Numbered from the stretch's first letter, positions 36,856-47,307 are shown. The stretch is 64,000 bases of DNA from Polaromonas sp. (GCA_021737975.1 JAIPCZ010000001.1:1-64000), one strand, 5' to 3'. The notes: generated by a model from the letters alone, not told the origin. Numbers and translations: made by a program.

Positions 36856-37521
36856 ATGTCGACCGGCGCACGCAAGAACCCATCAGCTCAACAAGCCATA
36901 CCAGCGGTCATCGATGAGCTTCGCACCCTCCAGGTTGCCTTGATCAGCGACCAATTCCATCGCCTGGTGGGTACGGGAGAGTTGAAAAAGTACGATTGCA
37001 GCACCGGCGTGATGGCGGGAACGGCGGTCACGGTGCGTGTTCGCCGTGGTGACAACCTCGCCATCTTGCGCGCGTTTCAGTATTGCCGCCCGGGCGATGT
37101 GATGGTCATCGATGGTGGCGGTGATACCAGCCAGGCCTTGCTCGGCGGCATCATGTCGCTGCATGCCCGCACCATGGGCCTGGCGGGCGTGGTCGTGGAT
37201 GGCGCCATCCGGGACGTTGCCGAGGTCAGCAAGCGGGATTTTCCGGTGTTTGCGCGCGGGCATATCCATCGCGGACCCTACAAGGACGGTCCTGGCGAAA
37301 TCAATGTCCCCGTCTCGATTGGCGGGATGACGGTCATGCCGGGTGACATCATCATGGGCGACGATGATGGGTTGCTGGCGTTCTCACCGGATGAGGCCGA
37401 GGAAGTGATCGCCAAAGCCAGAATCCAACAGCAAAAGGAGGAAGCCACCATCCAGATGATTCTTGAAAACCGCTGGGATCTTTCGTTTGTTGACGCGCTT
37501 GAGGCGCGTTGCAACAACTGA
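36856..37521 (+). CDS. RraA-family aldolase/decarboxylase (HMG/CHA aldolase-like)
   Basis: 221-residue RraA-like protein. The class II aldolase active-site pattern is present: DVMVIDGGGDTSQALLGG, then GVVVDGAIRDVAEV with the catalytic Arg-Asp, which separates metal-dependent 4-hydroxy-4-methyl-2-oxoglutarate/4-carboxy-4-hydroxy-2-oxoadipate aldolases and oxaloacetate decarboxylases from the true RNase E inhibitor RraA. SD AAGGA. Between the SDR and the TRAP genes; likely cleaves or decarboxylates a pathway intermediate giving pyruvate. Confidence 0.88.
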   Translation: MSTGARKNPSAQQAIPAVIDELRTLQVALISDQFHRLVGTGELKKYDCSTGVMAGTAVTVRVRRGDNLAILRAFQYCRPGDVMVIDGGGDTSQALLGGIMSLHARTMGLAGVVVDGAIRDVAEVSKRDFPVFARGHIHRGPYKDGPGEINVPVSIGGMTVMPGDIIMGDDDGLLAFSPDEAEEVIAKARIQQQKEEATIQMILENRWDLSFVDALEARCNN

Positions 37522-37731
37522 TGCGATGCAGCGGCGCATAGGCATTGCATATTCTTATACAGCCAGACGAAAAGCGTCTTTTCCACGATGACCCGTTGCG
37601 AATAGCATTTAGATCAGGAGTCATTTTGTTCTACTTGTTTGCCGCTCAAAAGCAATGTTTTTCGTAGGTTTGCAAGCAGGCCGCCGATTTGACTTTTTGT
37701 TCAGCCCCTAACCATTCATGAGGAGTATTTG

Positions 37732-38739
37732 ATGAAATCGACCCGACGTGTGATCATGACGGCCATCCTTGCCGGTGCCGCTGCGGCAAGCTGGAATTTG
37801 CCAGCAGTTGCTGCACCCATTCAACTGAATCTGGCGGACGTATTGCCTGAAACCAACTTCATGGTTCAAAACGCCAAGCGTTTTGCCGATGAAGTGGCCA
37901 AACAAACCAACGGGGATGTGGTGATCAACATTCGCCCGGGCGGCGCTCTTGGATTCAAGGGGCCTGAACAGCTGCGCGCGGTGCGTGATGGCATGGTTCC
38001 CATGGCAGATATCCTGCTGAGTCAGCAAATTGGCGACGACTCCTTTTTTGGCATTGAGGGCGTTCCCTTCCTGGTGAACTCGCCGACTGACCTCAGGGCA
38101 TTGCACAAGTTCGTCCGACCGGAATTCGACAAATTGGTCGCCAGCAAGTACAACCAGAAAATTTTGTACATGGTGCCCTCACCCGGACAGTACCTGTTCC
38201 TGAAAACCAAGACGGACAAGATCGATGGCTTGAAAAACATCAAGATTCGGGGCGCGGACAAGATGACCGTTGATATCGTGAGCTCCATCGGCATGTCTGG
38301 TGTTCTGATCCCGTTTGGCGAACTGATTCCCGCACTGGCATCCGGCCGTGTGGACGGTGTCGCAACCTCGGCCACCACGGGTGTTGATGCCAAATTCTGG
38401 GAATTCATGAAGTATGTTTATTCAACCAACCACACCTGGTCGACCAACATGGTCAATATCAACCTGGACTCATGGAAAAAAATCCCGCCCCAGCACCAGA
38501 AGACCATCGAGGCAATTGCCGCAAAACTAGAACCCGAGTTCTGGGAAGTGTCCCGCAATGCCGATGGTGAAAGCCTGAAAAAGTTGACTGCGAACGGAAT
38601 GGAAGTGGTGAACGTCACGCCGGACATGTTCAAGGACATGCGCAAAATGGCGGCGCCATTGCTCGATGACTATCTGAAGCGCGCGCCAGATGCTGCGCCT
38701 CACATCAAGAACTACCTGTCGGCCACAGGGAGAAACTGA
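37732..38739 (+). CDS. TRAP transporter solute-binding protein (DctP family)
   Basis: 335-residue periplasmic receptor with a signal peptide (MKSTRRVIMTAILAGAAAASWNLPAVAA). Typical DctP landmarks: LADVLPETNFMVQNAKRFADEVAKQTNGDV, FGIEGVPFLVNS, and NIKIRGADKMT with the carboxylate-binding Arg. It is distant from the DctP at 9401. SD AGGAG 6 bases before the ATG. The ligand is unknown but should be a carboxylate handled by the SDR/RraA enzymes or the divergent oxoprolinase-like operon. The 210 bases before it contain a weak hairpin (AGACG/CGTCT) only. Confidence 0.92.
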   Translation: MKSTRRVIMTAILAGAAAASWNLPAVAAPIQLNLADVLPETNFMVQNAKRFADEVAKQTNGDVVINIRPGGALGFKGPEQLRAVRDGMVPMADILLSQQIGDDSFFGIEGVPFLVNSPTDLRALHKFVRPEFDKLVASKYNQKILYMVPSPGQYLFLKTKTDKIDGLKNIKIRGADKMTVDIVSSIGMSGVLIPFGELIPALASGRVDGVATSATTGVDAKFWEFMKYVYSTNHTWSTNMVNINLDSWKKIPPQHQKTIEAIAAKLEPEFWEVSRNADGESLKKLTANGMEVVNVTPDMFKDMRKMAAPLLDDYLKRAPDAAPHIKNYLSATGRN

Positions 38740-38741
38740 AA

Positions 38742-39323
38742 ATGAAACAGGTGCTCAGCGGTCCCGACCACCGGTCTGACGCGATTGAGATCATCCAGAG
38801 GGGAATTGATCGACTGTCGCTGATTTCAGCTTATCTGGCTGCCGGGTGTCTGGGCCTGCTGACCCTGTTGACACTGTGCCAGGTTGCACTCGGCGTGCTC
38901 TCTAAAATCAGTGATGTTTTCCCAAGTGCTATCGCCGTGGGCTGGGAATACAGCGCTTATTTGATGGGTACCGCCTTCATGCTCGGCGGGGCTCTGACCA
39001 TGCGCGCTGGCATGCAGATTCGCGTCGAAATTGTGATGCGAATGGTGGGCAGCCGCGTTCAGCGCCTGATGGAGATTGTGGCCTCCGCGATTGGTGCGGG
39101 ATTTGTCTCCTTTCTCGCCCTCAGCCTGGCGCTGTTTGCACTGGACTCATATCGTTCGGGTCAGGTGTCGGGTGCCAGTTTCACACCGCTGTGGATTCCG
39201 CAGGCTACTTTAGCCCTTGGGACCACGGTCTATGCCTTGCAAAGCATCATGCGGTTTCTTGCCGCCGTGCTGCGCATGCCACTGATCAATGAGTCATTCA
39301 AAGTGGCTTCAGCGTCGGAATGA
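38742..39323 (+). CDS. TRAP transporter small permease (DctQ family)
   Basis: 193-residue membrane protein with four hydrophobic segments (YLAAGCLGLLTLLTLCQVALGVL; YLMGTAFMLGGALTMRAGMQIRVEI; FVSFLALSLALFAL; ATLALGTTVYALQSIMRFL). The second segment shows the DctQ pattern ending in an amphipathic R-x-E. Begins 2 bases after the receptor stop and 11 before the large permease. Confidence 0.9.
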   Translation: MKQVLSGPDHRSDAIEIIQRGIDRLSLISAYLAAGCLGLLTLLTLCQVALGVLSKISDVFPSAIAVGWEYSAYLMGTAFMLGGALTMRAGMQIRVEIVMRMVGSRVQRLMEIVASAIGAGFVSFLALSLALFALDSYRSGQVSGASFTPLWIPQATLALGTTVYALQSIMRFLAAVLRMPLINESFKVASASE

Positions 39324-39334
39324 GGGCCTGCTAA

Positions 39335-40648
39335 ATGAGCTACGTTTTCCTTACCCTGTTCCTCGCGCTGTTCGGTTTTCTTGGCGGCGGTGTCGGAATC
39401 GGCATCTCGCTGGCATCAACGGCCATGGTGATGATTGGCGTCTTTACCGACATTCCCATGGGCAAGCTGATTGCTCAGCACTCGTTCAACATTCTGTCCA
39501 ATGCCGATCTGGTGGCACTCCCGCTGTTTATCCTGATGGGTGAGTTTTTGTTCCGCACCAATTTGTCACGAACGCTGTTCAACGGCTTGGCGCCTTGGGC
39601 CGGCCTGCTGCCCGGGCGCTTGTTGCATGTGAATGTGCTGGCCTGTTCCATTTTTGCGTCCATCTCCGGCTCATCTGCCGCCACGACGCAGGTGGTGGGC
39701 AAGATGACGCTGACCGAGCTTCGCCGTCGTGGTTACGGCGAAGACATCGTCGTCGGCAGCTTGGCGGGTTCGGGAACACTTGGCTTCCTGATTCCACCCA
39801 GCACCGTCATGATCATCTACGGAGTTCTGGCTGAAGAATCCGTGTTGCGGCTGTTTACCGCCGGATGGATACCCGGGTTATTGCTGGGCGCGTGTTTCAT
39901 GGGCATGATCATGTTCCTCACCTGGCGCAACCCGGCACTGATCCCCGAATCTGAGCGCAAGTTGCGCCACTTGCCCTTCGCCGCGCGTGTTGCAGCGCTC
40001 AAGGAATTGGCACCGGCCATGTTCCTGATCATTTGTGTGATCGGTTCCATGTACGCCGGTGTGGCAACGCCCACCGAAGCTGCGGCGCTGGGTGTGCTGG
40101 GTGCGTTTGGCGTGGCAAAAAAACAAGGGGCGATCACCTTGGAAACCATCCGTGCGGTTGCCATTGGCACGGTTCAATCGTGCAGCATGATGGGCATGAT
40201 CATCGTCGGGGCCACCATTCTGGGTAGCGCAACCGCGGCGTTGGGCGTGCCCGATGCCGTGACCCAACTTGTCACCGAACTCGATCTGCCGCCGTTTGGC
40301 CTGATCGTCCTGTTGCTTTTGATGTATTTGGTGTTGGGCATGTTCCTTGAGGGTTTCTCCATGATCGCCACGACCCTACCCGTGGTGCTGCCGCTCATCA
40401 CGGCGGCTGGTTTTGACAAGATCTGGTTCGGGATTTTTATGGTGCTGGCGGTTGAGATGGCGCAAATCACACCACCGGTGGCGTTCAACCTTTCGATCAT
40501 TCAGGGTATCACCGGCATTCCGATGGGGCGCCTGTGGCGCGTCACGCTGCCCTTCCTGCTCACCATGATGTCATTCACCCTGCTGCTGGCGATCTTTCCG
40601 CAAATCGTGCTGTGGTTTCCGAATTATGTTTTGGGCATCGCCAGATGA
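39335..40648 (+). CDS. TRAP transporter large permease (DctM family)
   Basis: 437-residue polytopic permease. Family landmarks: ALPLFILMGEFLFRTNLSRTLF, SIFASISGSSAATTQVVG, GTLGFLIPPSTVMIIYGVLAEESVLRLF, GVATPTEAAALGVLGAF, and VEMAQITPPVAFNLSIIQGI. Completes the TRAP system of this operon. Convergent with the glycerate kinase gene (91-base gap without a clear terminator). Confidence 0.94.
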   Translation: MSYVFLTLFLALFGFLGGGVGIGISLASTAMVMIGVFTDIPMGKLIAQHSFNILSNADLVALPLFILMGEFLFRTNLSRTLFNGLAPWAGLLPGRLLHVNVLACSIFASISGSSAATTQVVGKMTLTELRRRGYGEDIVVGSLAGSGTLGFLIPPSTVMIIYGVLAEESVLRLFTAGWIPGLLLGACFMGMIMFLTWRNPALIPESERKLRHLPFAARVAALKELAPAMFLIICVIGSMYAGVATPTEAAALGVLGAFGVAKKQGAITLETIRAVAIGTVQSCSMMGMIIVGATILGSATAALGVPDAVTQLVTELDLPPFGLIVLLLLMYLVLGMFLEGFSMIATTLPVVLPLITAAGFDKIWFGIFMVLAVEMAQITPPVAFNLSIIQGITGIPMGRLWRVTLPFLLTMMSFTLLLAIFPQIVLWFPNYVLGIAR

Positions 40649-40739
40649 ACTGGTCGTGAACCGAGCGTTTGACCGACTTACCGGCTGGCCTTGGCGCGGC
40701 GGGAGGCCTAGTCCATTCAACGTCAGCTGAAGACTCGGC

Positions 40740-42029
40740 TCACACCAGAAAAATCGCCCGAAAATCGTTGACGTTGGTCAGCGTGGGGCCGGTCACCACC
40801 GAATCGCCCAGGGCTTGGAAAAAGCTGTGGGCGTCGTTGTTGTCCAGGAAACTGCGCGGATTCATGCCCAGCGCCCAGGCGCGGGCCAGGCTGTCGGGCG
40901 TGAGCATGGCACCGGCAATTTCTTCGATGCCGTCAACGCCGTCGGTGTCGCCGGCCAGCGCGTGCACACCTTCCAGGTCGCCCAGCGCCACGGCCAGGGC
41001 CAGCAAGAATTCCACGTTGCGGCCACCCCGGCCGCTGCCTTGCGGGTCGCGGATCGTGACCGTGGTTTCACCACCACTGAGCAGCACGCAGGGCGGCTGG
41101 AACGGCTGGCCGTGCTGCGCCACCTGGCGCGTGATGCCGGCCAGCACCTTGGCCACGTCGCGCGCCTCGCCCTCCAGGCTGTCGCCCAGGATGTGGGGCG
41201 TGATGCCCGCCGCGCGGGCCACCCGGGCCGCCGCTTCCAGCGCGATTTGTGGTGCCGTGATCATGCGCACCTCACTGCCCGTCAAGCGGGCGTCGCCGGG
41301 TTTGACGGTTTCACCCTGGCCGCTCTCCAGCAAGGCGCGCACGGGCGCGGGCAGGTCGATGCGGTAGCGTTGCACAATGTCCAGCGCGTCCAGGCAGGTG
41401 GTGGCGTCGGCCACGGTGGGGCCCGACGCAATGTCCATGGGCGAGTCGCCCGGCACATCGGAGATCAGCAGCGTGAGCAGCTGCGCGGGATGGCAAAGGG
41501 CGCCCAGGCGGCCACCCTTGAGGCTCGACAGATGGCGGCGCACGCAGTTCATTTCGGAAATGGTCGCGCCACTGGCCAGCAGCGCGGTGTTCACGGCCTG
41601 TTTGTCGGCCAGCGTGAGGCCCTCGCCCGGCGCCACCAGCAGCGAAGAACCACCACCGGAAATCAGGGCAATGACCAGGTCATCGGCCGTCAGGCCGGTC
41701 ACCAGCGCGGCGATGCGCTGCGAGGCCGCCAGGCCGGCCGCGTCCGGCACCGGATGCGAGGCCTGCACGATCTCGATGCGCCGGCAGGGCTGCTGGTAAC
41801 CGTAGCGCGTCACCACCAGGCCTTCGAGCGGCCCCGGCCAATGGTCCTCGAGCGCCAGCGCCATGGCCGCCGACGCCTTGCCGGCGCCAATGACGATGGT
41901 GCGGCCTTTCGGGGCCGGCGGCAAGTGCGGCGGCAGGCACAGCGCCGGTTGGGCCGCCGCCACGGCGGCATCGAACAGGCTGCGCAGCAGGGCGCGCGGG
42001 TCAGAAATGGCGGTGTTGGCATCGGTCAT
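40740..42029 (-). CDS. gckA: Glycerate 2-kinase, MOFRL family
   Basis: 429-residue type-II glycerate kinase, phosphorylating D-glycerate to 2-phosphoglycerate. Landmarks: TIVIGAGKASAAMALALE, ALISGGGSSLLVAPGEG, LLISDVPGDSPMDIASGPTVAD, and the C-terminal MOFRL domain CVLLSGGETTVTIRDPQGSGRGGRNVEFLLALA ... GDTDGVDG. Last gene of the uronate operon, 84 bases after garR; performs the final step to glycolysis. Confidence 0.93.
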   Translation of the reverse strand: MTDANTAISDPRALLRSLFDAAVAAAQPALCLPPHLPPAPKGRTIVIGAGKASAAMALALEDHWPGPLEGLVVTRYGYQQPCRRIEIVQASHPVPDAAGLAASQRIAALVTGLTADDLVIALISGGGSSLLVAPGEGLTLADKQAVNTALLASGATISEMNCVRRHLSSLKGGRLGALCHPAQLLTLLISDVPGDSPMDIASGPTVADATTCLDALDIVQRYRIDLPAPVRALLESGQGETVKPGDARLTGSEVRMITAPQIALEAAARVARAAGITPHILGDSLEGEARDVAKVLAGITRQVAQHGQPFQPPCVLLSGGETTVTIRDPQGSGRGGRNVEFLLALAVALGDLEGVHALAGDTDGVDGIEEIAGAMLTPDSLARAWALGMNPRSFLDNNDAHSFFQALGDSVVTGPTLTNVNDFRAIFLV

Positions 42030-42113
42030 GGGCGATTCTCAAAAAAACTGAACCCCGATTGTGCCGCTTGTCATTGCGCAGGACCCGAGACCATCGTGGC
42101 GAGGGCGCCGCTC

Positions 42114-43004
42114 CTAGATGCCGCTCGCGACCTCGTGGTTGCCCATCAGCTCCAGCGCCTTGACCAGCGCCGAATGGTCGAGCTCGGCCATGCCGTTGGC
42201 CGCGCAGACCTGCATCAATTGGGCGGCACCGGCCGTTTGCGGCAAAGCCAGGCCCAGCTCGCGCGCGCCCTGCATCGCCAGGCCGAGGTCTTTCTGGTGC
42301 AGCTTGATACGGAAACCCGGGTCGAAGGTGCGCTTGATCATGCGCTCGCCGTGCACCTCGAGAATGCGGCTCGCTGCAAAGCCGCCCATCAGCGCCTGGC
42401 GCACCTTGGCCGGGTCGGCACCCGCCTTGCTGGCAAACAGCAGGGCCTCGCCGACCGCGGCGATGTTCAGCGCCACGATGATCTGGTTGGCCACCTTGCA
42501 GGTCTGGCCGTCGCCATTGCCGCCGACCAGGGTGATGTTTTTGCCCATCAGCTCAAACAGGGGCTTGACCAGATCAAAGGCGGCTTGCGGGCCGCCGACC
42601 ATGATGGTCAGGCTGGCCGCCTTGGCGCCGACCTCGCCACCCGACACCGGTGCGTCGAGGTAATCGCAGCCCAGCGCGTTGATCTTTTGGGCGAAGACCT
42701 TGGTGTCCATCGGCGAGATCGAGCTCATGTCGACCACGGTTTTGCCGGCTGTCAAGCCCGCAGCCACGCCCTGGTCGCCAAACAGCACCTTGGCCACATC
42801 TGGCGTGTCGGGCAGCATCAGGAAAATGATGTCGGCGCGCTGCGTCACTTCCTGGGCCGAGGCACAGGCCACACCACCCGCGGCGGTCAGCTCGGCTGGC
42901 ACCTGACTCAGGGTGGTCAAAAATACCTCGTGACCGGCCTTGATGAGGTGGGCCGCCATGGGTTTGCCCATGATGCCCAGGCCGATAAATCCTAATTTGC
43001 GCAT
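42114..43004 (-). CDS. garR: 2-hydroxy-3-oxopropionate (tartronate semialdehyde) reductase
   Basis: 296-residue beta-hydroxyacid dehydrogenase that reduces tartronate semialdehyde to D-glycerate. N-terminal GFIGLGIMGKPMAAHLIKAGHE (dinucleotide motif), substrate site LDAPVSGGEVGAKAASLTIMVGG, and catalytic Lys in GDGQTCKVANQIIVALNIAA. Matches E. coli GarR/GlxR closely by inspection. Located between garL and glycerate kinase as expected for the aldarate pathway. Confidence 0.94.
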   Translation of the reverse strand: MRKLGFIGLGIMGKPMAAHLIKAGHEVFLTTLSQVPAELTAAGGVACASAQEVTQRADIIFLMLPDTPDVAKVLFGDQGVAAGLTAGKTVVDMSSISPMDTKVFAQKINALGCDYLDAPVSGGEVGAKAASLTIMVGGPQAAFDLVKPLFELMGKNITLVGGNGDGQTCKVANQIIVALNIAAVGEALLFASKAGADPAKVRQALMGGFAASRILEVHGERMIKRTFDPGFRIKLHQKDLGLAMQGARELGLALPQTAGAAQLMQVCAANGMAELDHSALVKALELMGNHEVASGI

Positions 43005-43025
43005 GGTTTGCTCCGTCGTTAAAAA

Positions 43026-43808
43026 TCAGTCGCGGTATTTGTCGCACAGGGCTTGCGTGCCCGCGCGAAACACGCCGAGGTCGCTGCCCACCGCCACCAG
43101 CGTCGCGCCCATGGCCATGTAGCGGCGTGCGTCGGCCTCGACCGGGGCCAGGATGCCGCTGGGTTTGCCGGCGGCTCGTGCCGCGGCGAAGATCGACACG
43201 ATGGCCGCCTGCACATCGGGGTGGCTGGCATTGCCCAGATGGCCCAGGCCGGCGGCCAGGTCGGACGGACCGACAAACAGGCAGTCGACACCGTCCAGCG
43301 CCGCGATGTCCCTGGCCGCGGCAACACCGGCCTTGCTCTCGATCTGCACCATCACACACATCTGGTCGTTGGCGCCCTTGAAATAGTCGGCCACGGTGCC
43401 GTAGCGGTTGCTGCGCTGTGACACCGACACGCCGCGCATGCCTTGCGGCGGGTAGCGGGTGGCCGCCACGGCGCTGCGGGCCTCCTCGGCGCTTTCGACA
43501 AAGGGCACCAGAAAGTTGTAGAAGCCGGCGTCGAGCAGGCGCTTGATCTCCACCGCGTTGTTGGTCGATGGCCGCACCACCGGCGCGCTGACGCTGTCCT
43601 TGAGCGCCATTAGTTGCGGAATATAGGTGCTCATGTCGTTGGGCGAATGCTCGCCGTCGAGCAGGATCCAGTCAAAGCCGGCCACACCCAGCACCTCGGT
43701 GGTGATGGCGTTGGACAGCGACGACCAGCAGCCGATGAGTTTTTTGCCCGCCAGCAGCTCGCGCTTGAAACTGTTGGGATACGGTTGGTAGGGGGTGGGG
43801 TGTGTCAT
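43026..43808 (-). CDS. garL: 2-dehydro-3-deoxyglucarate aldolase (5-keto-4-deoxyglucarate aldolase)
   Basis: 260-residue class II HpcH/HpaI aldolase cleaving 5-keto-4-deoxy-D-glucarate (and its epimer) to pyruvate and tartronate semialdehyde. [86 protein letters not shown] and [15 protein letters not shown] follow E. coli GarL nearly residue by residue, including the metal-binding Glu/Asp. 28 bases after garD. Confidence 0.96.
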   Translation of the reverse strand: MTHPTPYQPYPNSFKRELLAGKKLIGCWSSLSNAITTEVLGVAGFDWILLDGEHSPNDMSTYIPQLMALKDSVSAPVVRPSTNNAVEIKRLLDAGFYNFLVPFVESAEEARSAVAATRYPPQGMRGVSVSQRSNRYGTVADYFKGANDQMCVMVQIESKAGVAAARDIAALDGVDCLFVGPSDLAAGLGHLGNASHPDVQAAIVSIFAAARAAGKPSGILAPVEADARRYMAMGATLVAVGSDLGVFRAGTQALCDKYRD

Positions 43809-43836
43809 GGTGAGGATGCGTAGTTGATGTTGAGCG

Positions 43837-45429
43837 TCATGTGATCGGCGCCGGGTTGAACAGCACCAGGGCGTTGTGTAATTGCCAGTGCTCGGCCCAG
43901 GTTTTTTTGCGCCCGCTGGCGACGTCGAGCATCAGCTGGAACAGTTCCCAGCCCAGGTCTTCAATGCTGGCTTCACCGTCGGCAATACGACCGGCGTTGA
44001 CGTCCATCAGGTCATGCCAGCGCCGTGCCAGGTCGCTGCGCGTGGCGACCTTGATCACCGGGCACTCGGCCAGGCCATAAGGCGTGCCGCGGCCGGTGGT
44101 GAACACATGCAGGTTCATGCCGGCGGCGAGTTGCAGCGTGCCGCAGACAAAGTCGCTCGCGGGTGTCGCGGCATACACCAGGCCGCTGGTAATGCCGTTC
44201 TGGCGCAGGCTTTCCCCTGGCGACAAGACGCCGGAAATCGCCGCGCTGCCGGACTTGATGATCGAGCCCATGGCTTTTTCGACAATGTTGGACAAGCCGC
44301 CTTTTTTGTTGCCCGGCGTGGTGTTGGCGCTGCGGTCGGCGCTGCCCTTGGCCAGGTAGGCGTCATACCAGGCCATTTCGCGGATCATGGCCTGGGCCAC
44401 CTCCGGGCTGCTGGCGCGCGCGGTGAGCTGGTCAATACCGTCGCGCACCTCGGTCACTTCGGAAAACATCACGGTGGCACCGGCGCGCACCAGCAGGTCG
44501 GTGCAAAAACCGACCGCCGGGTTGGCGGTGACCCCCGAGAAGGCGTCGCTGCCACCGCACTGCACCCCCACCACGAGGGCGCTGGCGGGCACGGTCTCGC
44601 GCCTTCTCGCGTTGAGCCGTTCCAGATGTCGCGTGGCCGTCTGCATGATCGAATCGATCATCGACATGAAGCCGACATGCGCCTCGGCCTGCAGGCAGAC
44701 CACGTCCAGTTCGGCGGGGGCGCTGCCGGCATGGCGCTCGTCGCGGATGGCGAACGAACCCGGCGGCAACAAGCGCTCGGGCTGCAGTTTTTCGCAGCCC
44801 AGGCTGACCACCATGACTTCGCCACCAAAGTTGGGATTCAGGCTGATGTTGCGCAGGGTGCGAATCGGGATGATGGCGTCGGGTGCGTCGATGGCCACGC
44901 CGCAGCCATAAGCGTGCTCCAGCCCGACCACATCGTCGACGTTCGGGTACTTGGGCAGCAGCTCGGCCTTGATGCGTTTGAGCGCAAATTCGACCACGCC
45001 CGAGACACATTGCACGGTGGTGGTGATGGCCAGGATGTTGCGGGTGCCGACCGAGCCGTCGGGGTTGCGGTAGCCCTCGAAGGTATAGCCGTCGAGTGGC
45101 ACCTGCACCTGCGCCTGCACGGTGGCCAGCGGCAGGGCCTCCAGCGAGCGGGCGGCCGGCATGTCCAGCACCGCCTCGTTGACCCAGCTGCCGGCGGGCA
45201 GATCCTGGCGCGCGGTGCCAATGCGCACGTTGTAGCGGCGCACCACGCTGCCCTGGGCGATGTCCTGCAAGGCGACCTTGTGACCCTGCGGCACCGCCTG
45301 CATCAAGCGCAGGCCGTTGGCAAACACGCTACCAGCCGGCAAGCCGCCGTCGTTGGCTACGATGGCGACGTTGTCCAACGGGTGCATACGCACGAACAGG
45401 GGCTCGCGCTGATCAGAGGTCTCCGCCAT
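43837..45429 (-). CDS. garD: Galactarate dehydratase
   Basis: 530-residue UxaA-family dehydratase with an N-terminal SAF domain (about 1-95: [19 protein letters not shown]...[14 protein letters not shown]) fused to the large catalytic domain ([75 protein letters not shown]). Converts galactarate to 5-keto-4-deoxyglucarate, the GarL substrate. Closely follows E. coli GarD. It starts one base after the TRAP large permease stop. Galactarate arises from galacturonate through Udh and the lactonase in the same operon. Confidence 0.95.
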   Translation of the reverse strand: MAETSDQREPLFVRMHPLDNVAIVANDGGLPAGSVFANGLRLMQAVPQGHKVALQDIAQGSVVRRYNVRIGTARQDLPAGSWVNEAVLDMPAARSLEALPLATVQAQVQVPLDGYTFEGYRNPDGSVGTRNILAITTTVQCVSGVVEFALKRIKAELLPKYPNVDDVVGLEHAYGCGVAIDAPDAIIPIRTLRNISLNPNFGGEVMVVSLGCEKLQPERLLPPGSFAIRDERHAGSAPAELDVVCLQAEAHVGFMSMIDSIMQTATRHLERLNARRRETVPASALVVGVQCGGSDAFSGVTANPAVGFCTDLLVRAGATVMFSEVTEVRDGIDQLTARASSPEVAQAMIREMAWYDAYLAKGSADRSANTTPGNKKGGLSNIVEKAMGSIIKSGSAAISGVLSPGESLRQNGITSGLVYAATPASDFVCGTLQLAAGMNLHVFTTGRGTPYGLAECPVIKVATRSDLARRWHDLMDVNAGRIADGEASIEDLGWELFQLMLDVASGRKKTWAEHWQLHNALVLFNPAPIT

Positions 45430-45430
45430 C

Positions 45431-46714
45431 TCAAACGCCCACCAGGCGCGGCAGCCACAGGGACAGGGCCGGGAAAAAAGTGATGATGGCCAGGTTGATG
45501 AGCATCAGGGCAAAGAAGGGCATCAGCGCCTTCACGACCTGTTCAATGGGCAGCTTGCCCACGGCGCTGCCAACAAACAGCACCGAGCCCACCGGGGGGG
45601 TGATCAGGCCGATGCCCAGGTTGACGATCATGATCATGCCGAAGTGCACCGGATCGACGCCCACCGCCTTGACCACGGGCAGCAGGATGGGTGTCAGGAT
45701 CAATATCAACGCCGCCATGTCCATCAGGGTGCCCAGAATGAGCAGCAAGCCATTGATACACAGCAGGATCATGTAGCGGTTGTCAGTGAAGGTGGTCAGC
45801 GCCGTGGTGATCTTCAGGGGGATCTGCATCAAGGTCATGATGTAGCCAAAGCTGGCGGCAAAGCCGATCAGGATCATCACGATTGACACCGTCTTGACGG
45901 TGCGGTGCACCAGCTTGGGCAGGTCGCGCCACTTGTAGTCACGGTAGATGAACATGGTGACAAAAAAGGCCCAGATCACGGCGATGGACGCTGATTCGGT
46001 GGCGGTGAAGACACCGCTCAGGATGCCGCCCAGGATGATGCCCATGGTGGCCAGTCCCCACAACGCGTCCACCGCGATGCGCAGCGCCTGGCGGATTGGC
46101 ATCGGCTCGCCTTTGGGAAAGTTGCGCGATTTGGCGATATACAGGCAGTAGGCTGCCAGCGTGAGGCCCAGCAACAGGCCCGGCAGCACGCCGGCCATGA
46201 ACAAGGCCGCAATCGAGATCGAGCCGCCGGCCGCCATCGAGTAGATCACCGCGTTGTGGCTGGGTGGAATCAGGGTGGCCTGGATCGAGCCACTGACGGT
46301 GAGCGCGGTGGCGAAATCGCGCGGGTAGCCCCGCTTCACCATTTCGGGGATCATGACGGAACCGATCGAAGCCGTGTCCGCTACCGAAGAGCCCGAGATG
46401 GCGCCGAAGAAGGTCGAGGCCAGAATGTTCACCAGGGCCAGGCCACCCCGCACAAAACCGACCAGCACGCCGGCAAACGCCACCAGGCGACGCGACATGC
46501 CGCCCTCGGCCATGATGGCGCCGGCCATGACAAAGAAAGGAATGGCCAGCAGCGAGAACTTGTTGACGCCGCTCGAGATCTGGATCATGACGGCCTCCAG
46601 CGGCAAGTCGATCCAGATGGCGCCCACCAAGGCTGCCAAACCCAGGGAGTAAGCCACGGGCATGCCGATGAGAATGAGCAGCGCAAAGCTGCCAAGCAAA
46701 ATAAAAGTATCCAT
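45431..46714 (-). CDS. TRAP transporter large permease for uronates (DctM family)
   Basis: 427-residue permease; landmarks [71 protein letters not shown], and [24 protein letters not shown]. The DctM subgroup with [13 protein letters not shown] is common in sugar-acid TRAP systems. Embedded in the uronate operon between the small permease (14-base gap) and garD (1-base gap). Confidence 0.94.
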   Translation of the reverse strand: MDTFILLGSFALLILIGMPVAYSLGLAALVGAIWIDLPLEAVMIQISSGVNKFSLLAIPFFVMAGAIMAEGGMSRRLVAFAGVLVGFVRGGLALVNILASTFFGAISGSSVADTASIGSVMIPEMVKRGYPRDFATALTVSGSIQATLIPPSHNAVIYSMAAGGSISIAALFMAGVLPGLLLGLTLAAYCLYIAKSRNFPKGEPMPIRQALRIAVDALWGLATMGIILGGILSGVFTATESASIAVIWAFFVTMFIYRDYKWRDLPKLVHRTVKTVSIVMILIGFAASFGYIMTLMQIPLKITTALTTFTDNRYMILLCINGLLLILGTLMDMAALILILTPILLPVVKAVGVDPVHFGMIMIVNLGIGLITPPVGSVLFVGSAVGKLPIEQVVKALMPFFALMLINLAIITFFPALSLWLPRLVGV

Positions 46715-46728
46715 GGTCAGGCGCCCGC

Positions 46729-47241
46729 TTATTCAACCTGGTGGTCAAAGCGGACCACCGCACGCTGGTACTGGGTACCAAAAAACATGTTTTCGAGGAC
46801 AAAGATGAGGGTGAGCAAGCCACCCAGGGGCACCGGGATATAGGTCAGGCCCACCGGTAGCCAGGGCAAATCCGCCAGGGTCTGGTTCATGGTCTCCAGA
46901 CAGAGCTTGGTCCCATAAACCACCATGAACAGACAAATCGTCAGCATCAGCAGGTTGACGGCGACGCGGCAGGCCTTTTGCAGGTGCCGGGGCAGGCGGT
47001 CGGTCAACATGGCCACGGCAATGTGGGCACCCGCGCGGTAGGCCGCGGCGGCGCCCAGGAAAGTGAAGATCACCATCAACAGGATGGCAATCGGCTCGGG
47101 CCACTGCGCCCCGAAGCCCAGAACGTAGCGTGCAAATACACCCATGGGAATGATCAGGCTCATCAGCGCTATGGCCAGGCCCGCAATCCAGATGCAGGCA
47201 AGGTAGAGCAGGTCGAGGGCGTTGTGCAGTGTGTGCTTCAT
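46729..47241 (-). CDS. TRAP transporter small permease for uronates (DctQ family)
   Basis: 170-residue membrane protein with four hydrophobic helices (LACIWIAGLAIALMSLIIPMGVFARYVLGFG, ILLMVIFTFLGAAAAYRAGAHIAV, VNLLMLTICLFMVVYGTKL, GGLLTLIFVLENMFF). The ARYVLGFGAQWPEP and GAHIAV motifs are DctQ hallmarks. Separated from its receptor gene by a 143-base hairpin-containing spacer. Confidence 0.92.
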   Translation of the reverse strand: MKHTLHNALDLLYLACIWIAGLAIALMSLIIPMGVFARYVLGFGAQWPEPIAILLMVIFTFLGAAAAYRAGAHIAVAMLTDRLPRHLQKACRVAVNLLMLTICLFMVVYGTKLCLETMNQTLADLPWLPVGLTYIPVPLGGLLTLIFVLENMFFGTQYQRAVVRFDHQVE

Positions 47242-47290
47242 GAAAGAACCCGTTAAAAATCACGCGATGAGCAAGCAGGGACGCCACGCG

Positions 47291-47307
47291 CCGCAGCCTG
47301 GCTGCGG
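47291..47307 (-). promoter_or_regulatory. Hairpin in the dctP-dctQ spacer of the uronate operon
   Basis: CCGCAGC, loop CTG, GCTGCGG: a perfect 7-base stem in the transcript, about 50 bases upstream of the small permease start. No U-tract follows, so it is more likely an RNA-processing or mRNA-stability element than an intrinsic terminator. Confidence 0.5.

Noticed and set aside
37565-37582. AGACG-AAAAG-CGTCTTTT after the RraA-family gene as a terminator
   Set aside because: Stem of only 5 base pairs and a 3-4 base T-run; too weak to call, and the TRAP genes downstream look like the same operon.
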